48,133 nucleotides of DNA from Flavobacteriales bacterium (GCA_027066995.1 JAMOMQ010000042.1:1-48133), one strand, 5' to 3'; shown: positions 16,475-26,222, numbered from the stretch's first letter. The notes: generated from the letters alone by a model not told the origin. Translations and numbers: made by a program.

Positions 16475-16969
16475 ATGAAAATTAGTAATTTGTATTTATT
16501 CATTTGGGTGTTTTTCTTGCTTTCGGCTTGTAATTTTTCATTTGAAATTCAAAACTTCGATACCTTCAAAAAAAATAAAACCGATATTGACACCATGCTC
16601 GATAAGTGGCATCGTGCAGCGGCAACAGCCGATTTTAATACTTATTTTGCTTTGTTAGACAACGATGCGGTTTTTGTTGGAACCGATTCTTCCGAAGTTT
16701 GGAGCAAAAACGAGTTTATGAATTTTGCCAAACCTTATTTTGAGCGAGGCAAAGTTTGGAATTTTCACCCTTTGAACAGACATATATATCAAGAAAAAAA
16801 TTTATTAAACCAAGCTTGGTTTGACGAAACTTTGGATACTTGGATGGGTGTATGTCGCGGGTCGGGTGTTGTGATAAAAAAAGACGGACAATGGTTGATA
16901 AAACACTATGTATTGTCTATGACCATACCCAATGAAAAGGTAAAAACCGTGTTGGAGGTGTTGAAATAA
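16475..16969 (+). CDS. NTF2-like lipoprotein (copy A)
   Basis: This is a 164-residue lipoprotein. The signal peptide KISNLYLFIWVFFLLSAC ends in a lipobox cysteine at residue 19. Residues 40-160 have an NTF2/SnoaL-like pattern: the opening helix IDTMLDKWHRAAATADFNTYFALLDNDAVFVGTDSSE, then WFDETLDTWMG, RGSGVVIKKDGQWLIKHYVLS. It lies 26 bases after the SpmAB fusion. The same gene order recurs at the right edge of the window, where its paralogue is cut off. It is probably a periplasmic small-ligand or partner-binding domain. Confidence 0.75.
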   Translation: MKISNLYLFIWVFFLLSACNFSFEIQNFDTFKKNKTDIDTMLDKWHRAAATADFNTYFALLDNDAVFVGTDSSEVWSKNEFMNFAKPYFERGKVWNFHPLNRHIYQEKNLLNQAWFDETLDTWMGVCRGSGVVIKKDGQWLIKHYVLSMTIPNEKVKTVLEVLK

Positions 16970-16977
16970 TTCTTGTT

Positions 16978-17553
16978 TTATTCTATTGACAAAATTTTGG
17001 CTTTAATGGTCTTATATATTTTGTCGTCTATGGGCAAATCGATGGTTTCAAAATAGATTTGAACCTTTTTGTTGTTCTTTTCAAATTGACCTTTTCGATA
17101 AATCTTTATATTTATTTGATAAGTGCCGATGCTTTGGTCGTTACCTGCTTCTTCAAAGTGTAATAGTTGGGTATGTGTGATTTTGATACTGTCGGCAGTA
17201 TTAAAACCTGATTGCAGCCAAATTTTTTCGGCTTTTTCGGGGTCAAACCATAGTTTTTTGGCATAACGTTTTATGTAATTATTATAATCTTCGGCATGGA
17301 TACCGGCTGTACTGCTCATGTCTAAAAATTGTTGTATTTTTTGACGGGCAATTTGGTCAAAATCTTCGGCTGATGCATATTTTTCGTCTTCGTTTTGTTC
17401 ATTGTTTTCGTTGGTGTGCATAATACGGGGTTCCAAACGCAAACCGGAGTTTGAACGAGTTATTTCGTTTGGCGATTTGAAATTGTCACCGTTATTGCTG
17501 GCACAACCGGATATCAAAATCGATAATATTAATATGTAGGCAAAGTACTTCAT
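16978..17553 (-). CDS. Lipoprotein of unknown function
   Basis: This is a 191-residue predicted lipoprotein with signal KYFAYILILSILISGC and a lipobox cysteine at residue 17. A low-complexity acidic region follows (HTNENNEQNEDEKYASAEDFD), then a compact domain with KLWFDPEKAEKIWLQSGF. I recognise no family. It is read toward the NTF2-like lipoprotein (8-base convergent gap) and lies 10 bases after the gene at 17564-18469, so those two form a leftward operon. Confidence 0.6.
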   Translation of the reverse strand: MKYFAYILILSILISGCASNNGDNFKSPNEITRSNSGLRLEPRIMHTNENNEQNEDEKYASAEDFDQIARQKIQQFLDMSSTAGIHAEDYNNYIKRYAKKLWFDPEKAEKIWLQSGFNTADSIKITHTQLLHFEEAGNDQSIGTYQINIKIYRKGQFEKNNKKVQIYFETIDLPIDDKIYKTIKAKILSIE

Positions 17554-17563
17554 GCGATTAATT

Positions 17564-18469
17564 TCAAGGTTTGGTTGAAAATCTTAATTTGCTGATTTTC
17601 TTATTTTTATATTCAATTTCCAATATTTTGATATTTTTTATCAATCCGTTGGGTACGCAGAGTTGTGCGATAAAATCCTCTTTGTCATATAGTTCAATAC
17701 CTTTGTTATTGCCAAACCATTGTTGATATATCATAGCATCGTCGTCAATGATTTTTTGCAATTTTTCACGTCTTTTTTGCCAGTTATCGGTTTGAGAAGC
17801 GGCATAATGTTGCAATAATAACGCCAGCACGTCGGTTTGTAAGCCAATGGTTTCGCGATACGGATTGGTTGTTATTTTTCGGTTGATGATTATGTCTTTG
17901 TATTCGGGAGATTTGATAAGCAAACGTATTTCGTCCAAATCCGATCGGAATGAAACACAATGATGGTCAATCGGTAAAATTTTTTCGCTTTCGTCCGGCA
18001 AAATCCAACTGACTTTAATTTGGGTTACGGGCAATTGATTTTCATCTACGAAACAAAAAACAACTTTTTTGGTTGTTTTGGCACTTAATGAAAAAATAAA
18101 TATACCCAATAAAATCAGTAGCATAAATCCTGCCATGTGTTTTTTTTCAAAATTCAATGTTCGTTTTCTATTTTCTTTTTGGAAGTGCTTTTGTTTAAAA
18201 TCAGCCCAATTTTGATAACCGGCATATTGTGACAGCAAATTTAACATGTCGATACGGGGCAATTTCTGTATTTCGTTTCTAAAATAATTGTAAAACCACT
18301 TTTCGCTGACTCTACCTTTTACTTTGTCTGATAAATCTTCTTGAAAACGAACAATGTCTTCACCTTTCCACTGCGAAATATCGGGTGACAGGGCAGAGTT
18401 TTCCTGCAAAAAAGTTCGGGCAACTTCTTTTTTTAGTCGTTCAAATAATATTTTTTCTTTTTCTGTCAA
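17564..18469 (-). CDS. Single-pass membrane protein with N-terminal helical module
   Basis: This is a 301-residue protein. Residues 1-95 are cytosolic and contain VSEKWFYNYFRNEIQKLPRIDMLNLLSQYAGYQNWADFKQK, a module that recurs at the N-terminus of Bacteroidota signalling proteins and looks like a compact DNA- or protein-binding helical domain. One membrane helix spans about 113-130 and a periplasmic domain follows. The only sensible start is a TTG at 18469, because no in-frame ATG occurs before the conserved region. A transmembrane sensor role is inference. It forms an operon with the downstream lipoprotein. Confidence 0.6.
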   Translation of the reverse strand: MTEKEKILFERLKKEVARTFLQENSALSPDISQWKGEDIVRFQEDLSDKVKGRVSEKWFYNYFRNEIQKLPRIDMLNLLSQYAGYQNWADFKQKHFQKENRKRTLNFEKKHMAGFMLLILLGIFIFSLSAKTTKKVVFCFVDENQLPVTQIKVSWILPDESEKILPIDHHCVSFRSDLDEIRLLIKSPEYKDIIINRKITTNPYRETIGLQTDVLALLLQHYAASQTDNWQKRREKLQKIIDDDAMIYQQWFGNNKGIELYDKEDFIAQLCVPNGLIKNIKILEIEYKNKKISKLRFSTKP

Positions 18470-18529
18470 TATTGTAAATAATTGATATTCAACATTTAAA
18501 CAAAATACAAGCGTTTTACAAAAGCCTTA

Positions 18530-18537
18530 CAAAGTTA
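18530..18537 (-). promoter_or_regulatory. Candidate -7 box for the 17564-18469 operon
   Basis: On the minus strand this reads TAACTTTG, an exact TAnnTTTG match about 60 bases before the TTG start at 18469. No clear -33 TTTG was found. Chance matches are not rare in AT-rich DNA. Confidence 0.35.
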
Positions 18538-18564
18538 ATACAAAAATCATTCCACCGGTAGAAG

Positions 18565-18572
18565 TATGTTTG
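18565..18572 (+). promoter_or_regulatory. Candidate -7 box for the DUF4349 gene
   Basis: TATGTTTG matches TAnnTTTG and lies 67 bases before the ATG at 18640. It is back to back with the minus-strand box at 18530-18537, as expected for a divergent promoter region. No -33 element is visible. Confidence 0.3.
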
Positions 18573-18639
18573 TGGTGTGATTTCAAAGCAATGAAAAATT
18601 TTATACGAAAAAAACAAAATTTAACAAAGCGTTTTGAAT

Positions 18640-19446
18640 ATGAAAAAAATAGGTTTAATTGTATTTGTGTTTATAACTGCTTGTGCTAAAAATAAAACGG
18701 CGTATCAAAATGATACAAGTGTAGCGAAAGAGGTATCGGCTCAAACCAAGATGATATCGGACGAAAATAAGCCAAAGGTTTTGCAAAATGATAGTTCTAC
18801 GAAAAATCTGTTGGTAAAAGAAGCCCGTATTGAAATTCATACCGATAGCATTGATGAAAAGCACCGCCAACTATTGCAAATGTTAAGCCGCCATAAAGGA
18901 TTTGTTAGTTTGGATAACAGCGAACATTATACCTATCGAAAGTCTTATAGGTTGGACATTAAAGTGCCGGTTAATGATTTTGAAAATTTTGTATCCGAAA
19001 TTCAAAAAAAGTTTGACAGTATCGAATTTTTTGAAGTACGAACACAAGATGTAACCGATTCGTTTTTTGATTTGAAAGCCCGTTTAAAAAATAAAAAAAT
19101 TTTGAAAGATCGTTATTTGAGTTTATATCAAAAAGCCAAAAATATTGAGGAGATTATGACGGTTGAAAATCATATCAGTCGTATTCAAACCGAAATTGAC
19201 CGTTTGGAAGGCAAGTTGCAATTACTTCAAGAGCAAACAACCTATTCAACCGTATCGATTAAACTTTATCAAGATATAAATGAGCCTTTGCCACCGGAAA
19301 CCAATCGTTATATGGAAGCCTTAAAAAACGGTTGGAGTCTTTTTACGGGATTGATGTATTTGTTGCTCAACCTATGGACTTTCATTCTTATGAGTTTTGT
19401 GTTGTTTTATTTGTTGAAAAAGAAAACCCGGAAAAAATCGAGTTAA
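18640..19446 (+). CDS. DUF4349 lipoprotein/membrane protein
   Basis: This is a 268-residue protein. The signal peptide KKIGLIVFVFITAC gives a lipobox cysteine at residue 15. The DUF4349 core follows: KEARIEIHTDSIDEKHRQLLQML, then KGFVSLDNSE, LDIKVPVNDFENFVSEI, and a long coiled coil with IEEIMTVENHISRIQTEIDRLEGKLQLLQEQTTYSTVSIKLYQ. A C-terminal membrane helix lies at about 232-260, followed by a basic tail. I chose the ATG at 18640 over a TTG two codons upstream. DUF4349 proteins have no known reaction. TonB follows in the same direction after 75 bases. Confidence 0.8.
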   Translation: MKKIGLIVFVFITACAKNKTAYQNDTSVAKEVSAQTKMISDENKPKVLQNDSSTKNLLVKEARIEIHTDSIDEKHRQLLQMLSRHKGFVSLDNSEHYTYRKSYRLDIKVPVNDFENFVSEIQKKFDSIEFFEVRTQDVTDSFFDLKARLKNKKILKDRYLSLYQKAKNIEEIMTVENHISRIQTEIDRLEGKLQLLQEQTTYSTVSIKLYQDINEPLPPETNRYMEALKNGWSLFTGLMYLLLNLWTFILMSFVLFYLLKKKTRKKSS

Positions 19447-19521
19447 AGATATTTTTCAATACAAACGATTTGCAAAGTCAAATATGACAAAATCAAATAT
19501 TAACCCAAAAAATATAAAGTT

Positions 19522-20256
19522 ATGAAACCGAAAAAAACAAAAAAAGCCAATTTGAACAATTACAGTTTTACTTTTATGCTGATAGGTTTGGTTACGGTGT
19601 TGTATTTTGCTTTACAGGTAATCAATTTGAAAACCTATGCCGCCGACATCGGTATTGACAAATTGGACAAAACGGATTTGACAATTGATAAAACCGAAGT
19701 CATCATCATTGAAAAACCCAAGCCCAAAATCAAGAGACAAAAACCGCGTGAATTGGCACGCTTAAAGGTAGAAAAAAATGAAAAGAAAGTAGAAGAATCG
19801 ATTTTTAAAAACAGTGAACCCGAACCTGTCGATACCATTGATACGCCCGAGAGTTTGGAAACCGAAAATGTTGAAAATTATCAAATAACGATACCTTTTA
19901 GCAAGATTGAACAAGTGCCGGTTTTTCCCGGGTGTGAAAAATACCAAAACGATAATGACCAATTGCGCAAATGTATGAATGAAAAAATACACCAATGGGT
20001 ATCGAGAAAATTTAATACAGGATTGGCGGAAGATATGGGTTTGAGTGGCGAAAAAGTCCGAATATTTACCCAGTTTACCATTGATACACAAGGTAATATT
20101 GTTGATGTTAAAGCCCGTTCAAAGTATAAAGATTTGGAGAAAGAAGCCCGAAGAGTTATTGGAGGTTTTCCCAAAATGAAACCCGGAAAACAACGTAACC
20201 GAACCGTAAAGGTAACCTATACTTTGCCCATTGTGTTTAAAGTTGCCGAAGAATAA
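19522..20256 (+). CDS. TonB-like energy transducer
   Basis: This is a 244-residue protein with a short cytosolic N-terminus, one membrane helix at about residues 16-35 (FMLIGLVTVLYFALQVI), a lysine/proline-rich periplasmic linker (IIEKPKPKIKRQKPRE), and a C-terminal TonB domain from about residue 130 (VPVFPGCEKYQND, then CMNEKIHQWVSRKFN, FTIDTQGNIVDVKARSKY, MKPGKQRNRTVKVTYTLPIVFKV). Such proteins transmit inner-membrane proton-motive force to outer-membrane SusC/TonB-dependent receptors. No ExbB/ExbD gene is adjacent. Confidence 0.85.
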   Translation: MKPKKTKKANLNNYSFTFMLIGLVTVLYFALQVINLKTYAADIGIDKLDKTDLTIDKTEVIIIEKPKPKIKRQKPRELARLKVEKNEKKVEESIFKNSEPEPVDTIDTPESLETENVENYQITIPFSKIEQVPVFPGCEKYQNDNDQLRKCMNEKIHQWVSRKFNTGLAEDMGLSGEKVRIFTQFTIDTQGNIVDVKARSKYKDLEKEARRVIGGFPKMKPGKQRNRTVKVTYTLPIVFKVAEE

Positions 20257-20299
20257 TTTGTTAAATTCTAATTTGTTTGTGCCATTAATTTTCGATAGA

Positions 20300-20374
20300 G
20301 AAACTGCCTTTAAAAGACCTTGTTAAAAAGATTAAAATTGAGTGGATATTTTATAGACTTTTTAAGGCAGTTTC
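20300..20374. mobile_element. MITE-like inverted-repeat element
   Basis: Inverted arms of 17 bases (20300-20316 and 20358-20374) match at 16 positions. They begin GAAACTGCC and enclose about 41 AT-rich bases. The arm sequence resembles that of the element at 39051-39179. It lies between tonB and the next lipoprotein gene. There is no transposase and no obvious target duplication. Confidence 0.5.
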
Positions 20375-20392
20375 ACTAAATTTAATAAAAAC

Positions 20393-21343
20393 ATGAAGCA
20401 GGTTATTGGTATATTATTTATTGTTTTTTTGATATTTTCTTGTGTTAAACAACATAAGGCGATTATTAAGTCGCCAGTTGTATCAAACAAAACGGATACG
20501 CTCATTTATAGTTATCGGGCTTTTGGTCATCGTGAAAAACTTATGTTGTTGCACAACGGATTGTTTAAATATTATCGAAGTTGGGCAGGTTGTACGGCAG
20601 GAGGCGAATATTATACCTTTTTCGGACGCTATGTTCGACGAGGAAATCACCTTAAACTTTATCCCGACAGTTTGATTTATGCTACATATCTCGATGTGTT
20701 TAAACGAGATACGCTTGTTCGCAAATCTTATTTATATCAACCGGTTCCGGTATTTGGCAATCGAGAAAAAATACCGATAAAAACAGACTTTTATGTGGTA
20801 AAGTGGGGAAAAATCGAAGTTCTATTGTCAGAAAATAAGGTGCTGCAAGTAGAAAACAATTCCGATTTTTATAATATTTTTTACAGTTTTCCGGTCAATG
20901 ATAACGATTTTACCCTGTTGGCGGAAAAAATATCTGGAGAATTGGAATACCGAGACATAACCAAAAGATTTATGCACAGAACTTCGGGAGAGGTAAATGA
21001 AAGTACTCCGATGCCTTTTTTGCTTATGGCTGAGATACCGGAACGATGGCAATATTTGTTTCAGCGGTTCGGTATTAAAGCAACTGTTCAAGTCAGGTTT
21101 AATAAAATTAAAGGACATTATTGGTTTACATTAATTCCCGATTGGTATGCCAATTTTTATCAAACGGACAAAGGAAAACTCGATGGTTTGCAATTCGGTA
21201 TGATTTTTTATGATAAAAATTTTCGTCGTTATAAAGTAATTTGGTTAGATCGTTACAAGAGCATAATGGTCGATACGGAAAATTATATCAATTATGGAAC
21301 TTCACCGACGATTTTACACAAAGGAGACGTGTTATTTAATTGA
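20393..21343 (+). CDS. Lipoprotein of unknown function
   Basis: This is a 316-residue predicted lipoprotein with signal KQVIGILFIVFLIFSC and a lipobox cysteine at residue 17. The body is rich in aromatic and beta-strand residues (LFKYYRSWAGCTAGGEYYTFFGRYVRRGNHLKLYP; later FRRYKVIWLDRYKS). No family was recognised. It starts 18 bases after the MITE-like element and ends before the AMMECR1 gene. Confidence 0.6.
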   Translation: MKQVIGILFIVFLIFSCVKQHKAIIKSPVVSNKTDTLIYSYRAFGHREKLMLLHNGLFKYYRSWAGCTAGGEYYTFFGRYVRRGNHLKLYPDSLIYATYLDVFKRDTLVRKSYLYQPVPVFGNREKIPIKTDFYVVKWGKIEVLLSENKVLQVENNSDFYNIFYSFPVNDNDFTLLAEKISGELEYRDITKRFMHRTSGEVNESTPMPFLLMAEIPERWQYLFQRFGIKATVQVRFNKIKGHYWFTLIPDWYANFYQTDKGKLDGLQFGMIFYDKNFRRYKVIWLDRYKSIMVDTENYINYGTSPTILHKGDVLFN

Positions 21344-21408
21344 CCGGTATAAAAAGTCTGTATAAACTTGACATTGAGGCAAAAAAAACGTATTTTTATA
21401 TCCGTAAA

Positions 21409-21990
21409 ATGTATTTTATGTCTGTTCCCGATGATATTTTATTAAAATTGGCACGTTTGGCAATTGCCGAAGTTTTTAGCGGAGATACTTTGATTGACAG
21501 GCAAAAATGGATTAGTCGGTATCCCGAATTGGCAGAAAAACAGGCGGTTTTTGTAACGCTTTATATTCGCAAAGGAGAAAACGACGAAAGTTTACGGGGT
21601 TGTATAGGTTCTATTTTGCCCGCAAGGTCTTTAATAGACGATGTTATATACAATGCCCGAGCAGCTGCCTTTAACGACCCTCGTTTTTCATCATTAACCC
21701 CCGAAGAATTTGAGCAGGTAAATATTGAAGTATCTCTGTTGAGTTTGCCTGTTAAGCTCAATTACAAAGATATAGATGATTTGAAACAAAAAATCATTCC
21801 GCAACGGCACGGTGTAATCTTAAAATTGTCGGGAAGACAAGCAACTTTTTTGCCTCAAGTTTGGCAACAGTTACCTCGTTTTGAGATTTTTTTTAAACAT
21901 TTGTGCAACAAAGCCCGATTGCCGGACAATTGTTTACAATACCATCCCGACATCTATGTTTATACGGTTAAAGAGATAAAAGAAAAATAA
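21409..21990 (+). CDS. AMMECR1-domain protein (AmmA-type)
   Basis: This is a protein of about 193 residues of the AMMECR1 family. Diagnostic stretches are VTLYIRKGENDESLRGCIGSILPARSLIDDVIYNARAAAFNDPRFSSLTPEEF and VEVSLLSLP-like IEVSLLSLPVKL, with the LRGCIG motif complete. The open frame extends upstream to a TTG at 21340, but ATG at 21409 or 21418 gives the family N-terminus. Its biochemical role is unknown. It often occurs with MEMO and radical SAM genes, none of which is present here. It is convergent with recG (5-base gap). Confidence 0.8.
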   Translation: MYFMSVPDDILLKLARLAIAEVFSGDTLIDRQKWISRYPELAEKQAVFVTLYIRKGENDESLRGCIGSILPARSLIDDVIYNARAAAFNDPRFSSLTPEEFEQVNIEVSLLSLPVKLNYKDIDDLKQKIIPQRHGVILKLSGRQATFLPQVWQQLPRFEIFFKHLCNKARLPDNCLQYHPDIYVYTVKEIKEK

Positions 21991-21995
21991 GTGTT

Positions 21996-24089
21996 TTAAC
22001 CGATTAAGTTCCAAAATTGACTTTCTTTTATTTGTTTTTGCAAAAAGTATTTTAAAACCTGATTTTCGGGTTTTTGCAAATACATATCGTTTTTGAGCAA
22101 TCGGTAGGCATATTGACGAGCCGTTCGTAACATAGGAGCATCTTTGATAAGGTCGGCTATGCGAAAACGCATGATGCCGCTTTGTCGGGTGCCTAAAATA
22201 TTTCCCGGACCTCTGAGTTTTAAATCTACTTCGGCAATTTTGAAACCATCGTTTGTTGCCGTCATGGTATCGATACGTATGCGGGCTTCTTGCGAAAGTT
22301 TATAATCGGTCATCAATATACAAAACGATTGATCGGCACCTCGCCCGACTCTGCCACGCAGTTGGTGTAGTTGCGATAAACCGAAGCGTTCGGCGCTTTC
22401 AATCAGCATAATGGAAGCATTGGGTACATCAACTCCTACTTCAATAACGGTTGTGGCTACCAAAACTTGAGTTTGATTGTTTTTAAACTTTTGCATTTCG
22501 GCTTCTTTTTCGTCGGGTTTCATTTTGCCGTGTACCATTCCGGTTTGGTAGGGGGTATCGGCAAAAAATTTTTTGATTTTTTCGTAGTTGTCCGTTAGGT
22601 TTTGATAGTCTAAAACTTCGCTTTCTTCGATAAGCGGAAAAACGACGTAAGCTTGTCTGCCTTTGTCTAATTCTTTTTTGATAAATTCAAATACTTTTAG
22701 TTTGTCTTTTCGGTAACGGTGAATAGTTTTTACGGGTTTTCGCCCCGGAGGCAGTTCGTCAATGATTGATATATCCAAATCGCCGTAATGGGTCAAAGCC
22801 AGTGTGCGTGGTATGGGAGTTGCCGTCATAACCAAAATATGAGGCGGCGGAGTATTTTTTTGCCATAATTTGGCTCGTTGTTTTACGCCGAAACGATGTT
22901 GTTCGTCAATTATAGCCAAGCCCAAGCGATTGAACCGAACATAGTCTTCGAGCAAGGCATGTGTACCTACCAAAATGTTCAAACTGCCGTCTGCCAATGT
23001 TTCCGTAATTAGTTGTCGTTCTTTTTTTTTGGTAGAGCCGGTTAATAATTTAATTTGTAAGCCAAGCAATTCGGCAAATTTTTTCAATCCGTTATAGTGT
23101 TGTTGCGCCAATATTTCGGTGGGTGCCATAAGACTTGCTTGAAAGCCGTTATCAATTGCCATCAGCATGGTCATAAAAGCCACAATGGTTTTGCCGCTTC
23201 CTACATCGCCTTGCAACAAACGGTTCATTTGAATGCCGCTTTTTACGTCTCGTCTTATTTCTTTTAAAACTCTTTTTTGGGCGGCAGTGAGTTCAAAGGG
23301 CAAAAAGTTTTGGTAAAAACGGTTAAAATAACGGTTGATTTGTTCAAATACATGTCCTTTGATTTTTTTTTTGCGGTATATGTTTTTTTGCAATAATTGT
23401 ATTTGCAGATAAAACAATTCTTCAAATTTTAAACGGGTTTGGGCACGGTGCAGCAAATCCAAACTTTGAGGAAAATGAATGTTGAACAAGGCTTGATTTT
23501 TGTCGAGTAATTTTAATTCGTTTTTAATATCGGCGGGTAATGTTTCTTTAAAATTTAAACCTGTTTCTTTAAAAAGTTCGGTCATGATTTGGGTCCACAA
23601 ACGGGTATTAAATCCTTTTTTGTTTAAGATTTCGGTTGATGAATAAACCGGTTGCAGTTTGACAAAAGATTTTTTTTGAAAGTCTTGCAAACTTTCTATT
23701 TCGGGGTGGGCTATATTAAACTTACGATTAAACAAAGTAGGTTTTCCATAGACTACATAAGTTGTATGTGTATTTAAAAAACCTTTTATCCATTGATAAT
23801 TTTTAAACCAGACCAGTTCAATTTCGCCGGTTTCATCGGCAAAAAGAGCAGTTAATCGTTTTTTGCGTCCTTCACCTTGTTCTTCAATATGCAAAATTTT
23901 GCCTTTTAGTTGAATGTCGGCAACAGCATTTCTGATTTCGTTTATTTTGTAAAATTTTGAACGATCAATATAACGAAAAGGAAAGTGGTTAAGCAAATCT
24001 TCATAAGTTTTTATACCTAATTCTTTTTCCAAGAGTTGTGCTCTTATTTTGCCTATTCCTTGTAAATATTTGACCGGAGTTTGCAGCAT
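21996..24089 (-). CDS. recG: ATP-dependent DNA helicase RecG
   Basis: This is a 697-residue protein of normal RecG length. An N-terminal OB-fold wedge domain (about 50-150) binds branched DNA. The superfamily 2 helicase core follows, with Walker A GDVGSGKT (294-301), DEQH Walker B (395-398), the MTATPIPRT motif III, and conserved VIEVGVDVPNA and QLRGRVGRG motifs V/VI. RecG remodels stalled forks and Holliday junctions. It is transcribed leftward after der and a TauE gene, 60 bases after the TauE stop, so it may be the last gene of that operon. Confidence 0.97.
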   Translation of the reverse strand: MLQTPVKYLQGIGKIRAQLLEKELGIKTYEDLLNHFPFRYIDRSKFYKINEIRNAVADIQLKGKILHIEEQGEGRKKRLTALFADETGEIELVWFKNYQWIKGFLNTHTTYVVYGKPTLFNRKFNIAHPEIESLQDFQKKSFVKLQPVYSSTEILNKKGFNTRLWTQIMTELFKETGLNFKETLPADIKNELKLLDKNQALFNIHFPQSLDLLHRAQTRLKFEELFYLQIQLLQKNIYRKKKIKGHVFEQINRYFNRFYQNFLPFELTAAQKRVLKEIRRDVKSGIQMNRLLQGDVGSGKTIVAFMTMLMAIDNGFQASLMAPTEILAQQHYNGLKKFAELLGLQIKLLTGSTKKKERQLITETLADGSLNILVGTHALLEDYVRFNRLGLAIIDEQHRFGVKQRAKLWQKNTPPPHILVMTATPIPRTLALTHYGDLDISIIDELPPGRKPVKTIHRYRKDKLKVFEFIKKELDKGRQAYVVFPLIEESEVLDYQNLTDNYEKIKKFFADTPYQTGMVHGKMKPDEKEAEMQKFKNNQTQVLVATTVIEVGVDVPNASIMLIESAERFGLSQLHQLRGRVGRGADQSFCILMTDYKLSQEARIRIDTMTATNDGFKIAEVDLKLRGPGNILGTRQSGIMRFRIADLIKDAPMLRTARQYAYRLLKNDMYLQKPENQVLKYFLQKQIKESQFWNLIG

Positions 24090-24149
24090 GCCGATATTTT
24101 TAGGCTAAAATACAAAACTATTTTGATGAATTGTCAAAAAAACGCCAAG

Positions 24150-24902
24150 CTATTGATACCACCACAGTTTAATTGCCAAAACAACCACTATGCTTGCAAT
24201 GATAAGTCTGATATATTTTTCATTGATTTTGACCGACCAGCGACTGGTAAGCCACGATCCGATGGCAGTTCCCAAAGCAATAAACATACCGGCTTGCCAG
24301 TTTACAAACCCTTTGACAGCGAACATATATAAGGCGGGAAGTGTCATTACCAAAACTATTAAAGCTTTGATACTGTTGGCTTGGGTTAAGTTGAGCCGGT
24401 TGGTAAGTGTGCCTGCCAATATGATCATAAACCCCATGCCTGCTTGAATAAAGCCACCGTATAAGCCAATAACAAAATATACTAAAATACTGACAATTAA
24501 ATATTTGCCTTTTAAACGAGGATTGTGATGTGTTTTTTTTATTTTGGATTGTACCAAAATGAGAAAAGCAATGAGCAACATAATCAGCGCCAATATACGG
24601 GTTAAATTTTGTGCCGAAGTATGCAAACTAATCCAAGCGCCCGCCAAACCGCCTGTCATGGCGGACAAGGCGACATAGAGATTAAACGGATATAAAAATA
24701 CTCCTTTGCTTTTAAAACCTGCCACCGAAAAAATTCCTTGTGCCAAAAAACCTACCCGACTGGTTCCGATTGCCGTATGAATAGGCATGCCCATAAATAT
24801 AAGGATAGGGTAAAGAACAGAAGACCCGCCGCCGGCCAAGGTATTGATAAAACCTACCAGCATGCCTGCCAAAACCAAAACAAAAATGTATGTTAGGTGC
24901 AT
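24150..24902 (-). CDS. TauE/SafE family membrane transporter
   Basis: This is a 250-residue membrane protein with about eight hydrophobic segments. It shows the family repeats GFINTLAGGGSSVLYPILIFMGMP near the N-terminus and GLYGGFIQAGMGFMIILAGTL in the second half. It is a predicted anion exporter, substrate unknown. It lies 9 bases downstream of der, which is probably accidental co-transcription with a housekeeping gene. It is only distantly similar to the TauE protein at the left edge. Confidence 0.85.
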   Translation of the reverse strand: MHLTYIFVLVLAGMLVGFINTLAGGGSSVLYPILIFMGMPIHTAIGTSRVGFLAQGIFSVAGFKSKGVFLYPFNLYVALSAMTGGLAGAWISLHTSAQNLTRILALIMLLIAFLILVQSKIKKTHHNPRLKGKYLIVSILVYFVIGLYGGFIQAGMGFMIILAGTLTNRLNLTQANSIKALIVLVMTLPALYMFAVKGFVNWQAGMFIALGTAIGSWLTSRWSVKINEKYIRLIIASIVVVLAIKLWWYQ

Positions 24903-24911
24903 AGATACGGT

Positions 24912-26222
24912 TTATTTTTTTCGGAAATAAATTTCGATGGGAACGCCGCTAAAATCAAAATTTTCGCGCAACTTGTTTTCCAAAAATCTTTTATAAGGCT
25001 CTTTGATGTATTGAGGCAAATTGGCAAAAAAGGCAAACTTGGGGCTGTGTGTAGGTAGTTGAGTTACAAATTTGATTTTGAGATATTTACCTTTATAAGC
25101 CGGAGGTGGATTTTGTTGTATGTAAGGCAACATAACTTCATTGAGGCGGCTGGTTTTGATTTTGCGTTTGCGGTTTTCAAAAACCCGCATACCTTCTTCA
25201 ATAGCTTTAAAAATACGTTGCTTGTTTTTGGCGGAAATAAATAAGACAGGCACGTCGTTAAACGGAGCTGTTTCGTTTTTGATATGCTCAATAAATTGCT
25301 TGGACGTATGGGTATTTTTATCGATTAAGTCCCATTTATTGACCAGTATAACAATGCCTTTGTTGTTTTTGCGAGCCAAATCGAATATTTTTTGGTCTTG
25401 ACTTTCAAAACCACGCGTGGCATCCACTACCAAAAACACGACATCGGAGTTTTCAATGGCTCGTATGGCACGCATGACCGAATAAAATTCGATGTCTTCT
25501 TTAACACGGTTTTTGCGTCGAATACCGGCGGTGTCTATTAAATCAAATACTTGATTAAACTTGTTGTATCGGGTGGCTATGGTATCGCGGGTAGTACCGG
25601 CAATGTCGGTAACTATGTTTCGTTCTTCGCCCAACAGTGCGTTAATTAAGGTAGATTTTCCTGCATTGGGACGTCCTACAACGGTAAATCGGGGTATTTC
25701 GCTTTCTTCATCGTTTTCTGTTTGCTCTTCGGGAAGGGCTTTAACCAAGTCGTCGAGTAATTCACCGGTTCCGCTTCCGTTGATAGCTGAAACAGGATAG
25801 ATGTCGCCCAATCCCAAGTTGTAAAATTCCAATGCATCGTTTTGACGTTTGGTATTATCAACTTTATTGACTGTTAATAATACCGGTTTTTGGGTTTTGC
25901 GTAGCAAGTTTGCCACATCTTTATCCAATCCGGTGATACCTGTTTCGACATCGACCATAAAAATAATGGCATCGGCTTCATCAATGGCAAGTTCTACTTG
26001 TTTTCGAATTTCATCTTCAAAAATATCATCACTGCCTTTAACGTAACCGCCGGTATCGATAAGGGTAAATTCTTTGCCGTTCCATTCACTTTTGCCGTAA
26101 TGTCGGTCACGTGTAACACCGCTTTCGTCATCAACTATGGCTTGACGACGTCCGGTTAATCGATTAAATAATTGTGATTTGCCTACATTGGGCCTTCCTA
26201 CAATGGCAACGATATTTGACAT
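24912..26222 (-). CDS. der: Ribosome-biogenesis GTPase Der (EngA)
   Basis: This is a 436-residue protein with two tandem GTPase domains and a C-terminal KH-like domain. Domain 1: GRPNVGKS (9-16), DTGG (56-59), NKVD (119-122). Domain 2: GRPNAGKS (183-190), DTAG (230-233), NKWD (295-298). The KH-like domain occupies about 350-436. Der is an essential factor for 50S subunit assembly. The length and motifs are complete. No promoter box was fixed, but the gene heads the der-tauE-recG series. Confidence 0.97.
   Translation of the reverse strand: MSNIVAIVGRPNVGKSQLFNRLTGRRQAIVDDESGVTRDRHYGKSEWNGKEFTLIDTGGYVKGSDDIFEDEIRKQVELAIDEADAIIFMVDVETGITGLDKDVANLLRKTQKPVLLTVNKVDNTKRQNDALEFYNLGLGDIYPVSAINGSGTGELLDDLVKALPEEQTENDEESEIPRFTVVGRPNAGKSTLINALLGEERNIVTDIAGTTRDTIATRYNKFNQVFDLIDTAGIRRKNRVKEDIEFYSVMRAIRAIENSDVVFLVVDATRGFESQDQKIFDLARKNNKGIVILVNKWDLIDKNTHTSKQFIEHIKNETAPFNDVPVLFISAKNKQRIFKAIEEGMRVFENRKRKIKTSRLNEVMLPYIQQNPPPAYKGKYLKIKFVTQLPTHSPKFAFFANLPQYIKEPYKRFLENKLRENFDFSGVPIEIYFRKK

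Noticed and set aside
19762-20174. Minus-strand frames inside tonB
   Set aside because: Antisense shadows of a well-supported tonB gene.
24081-24447. Plus-strand frames over recG/TauE
   Set aside because: Antisense shadows crossing the gap between two well-supported minus-strand genes.
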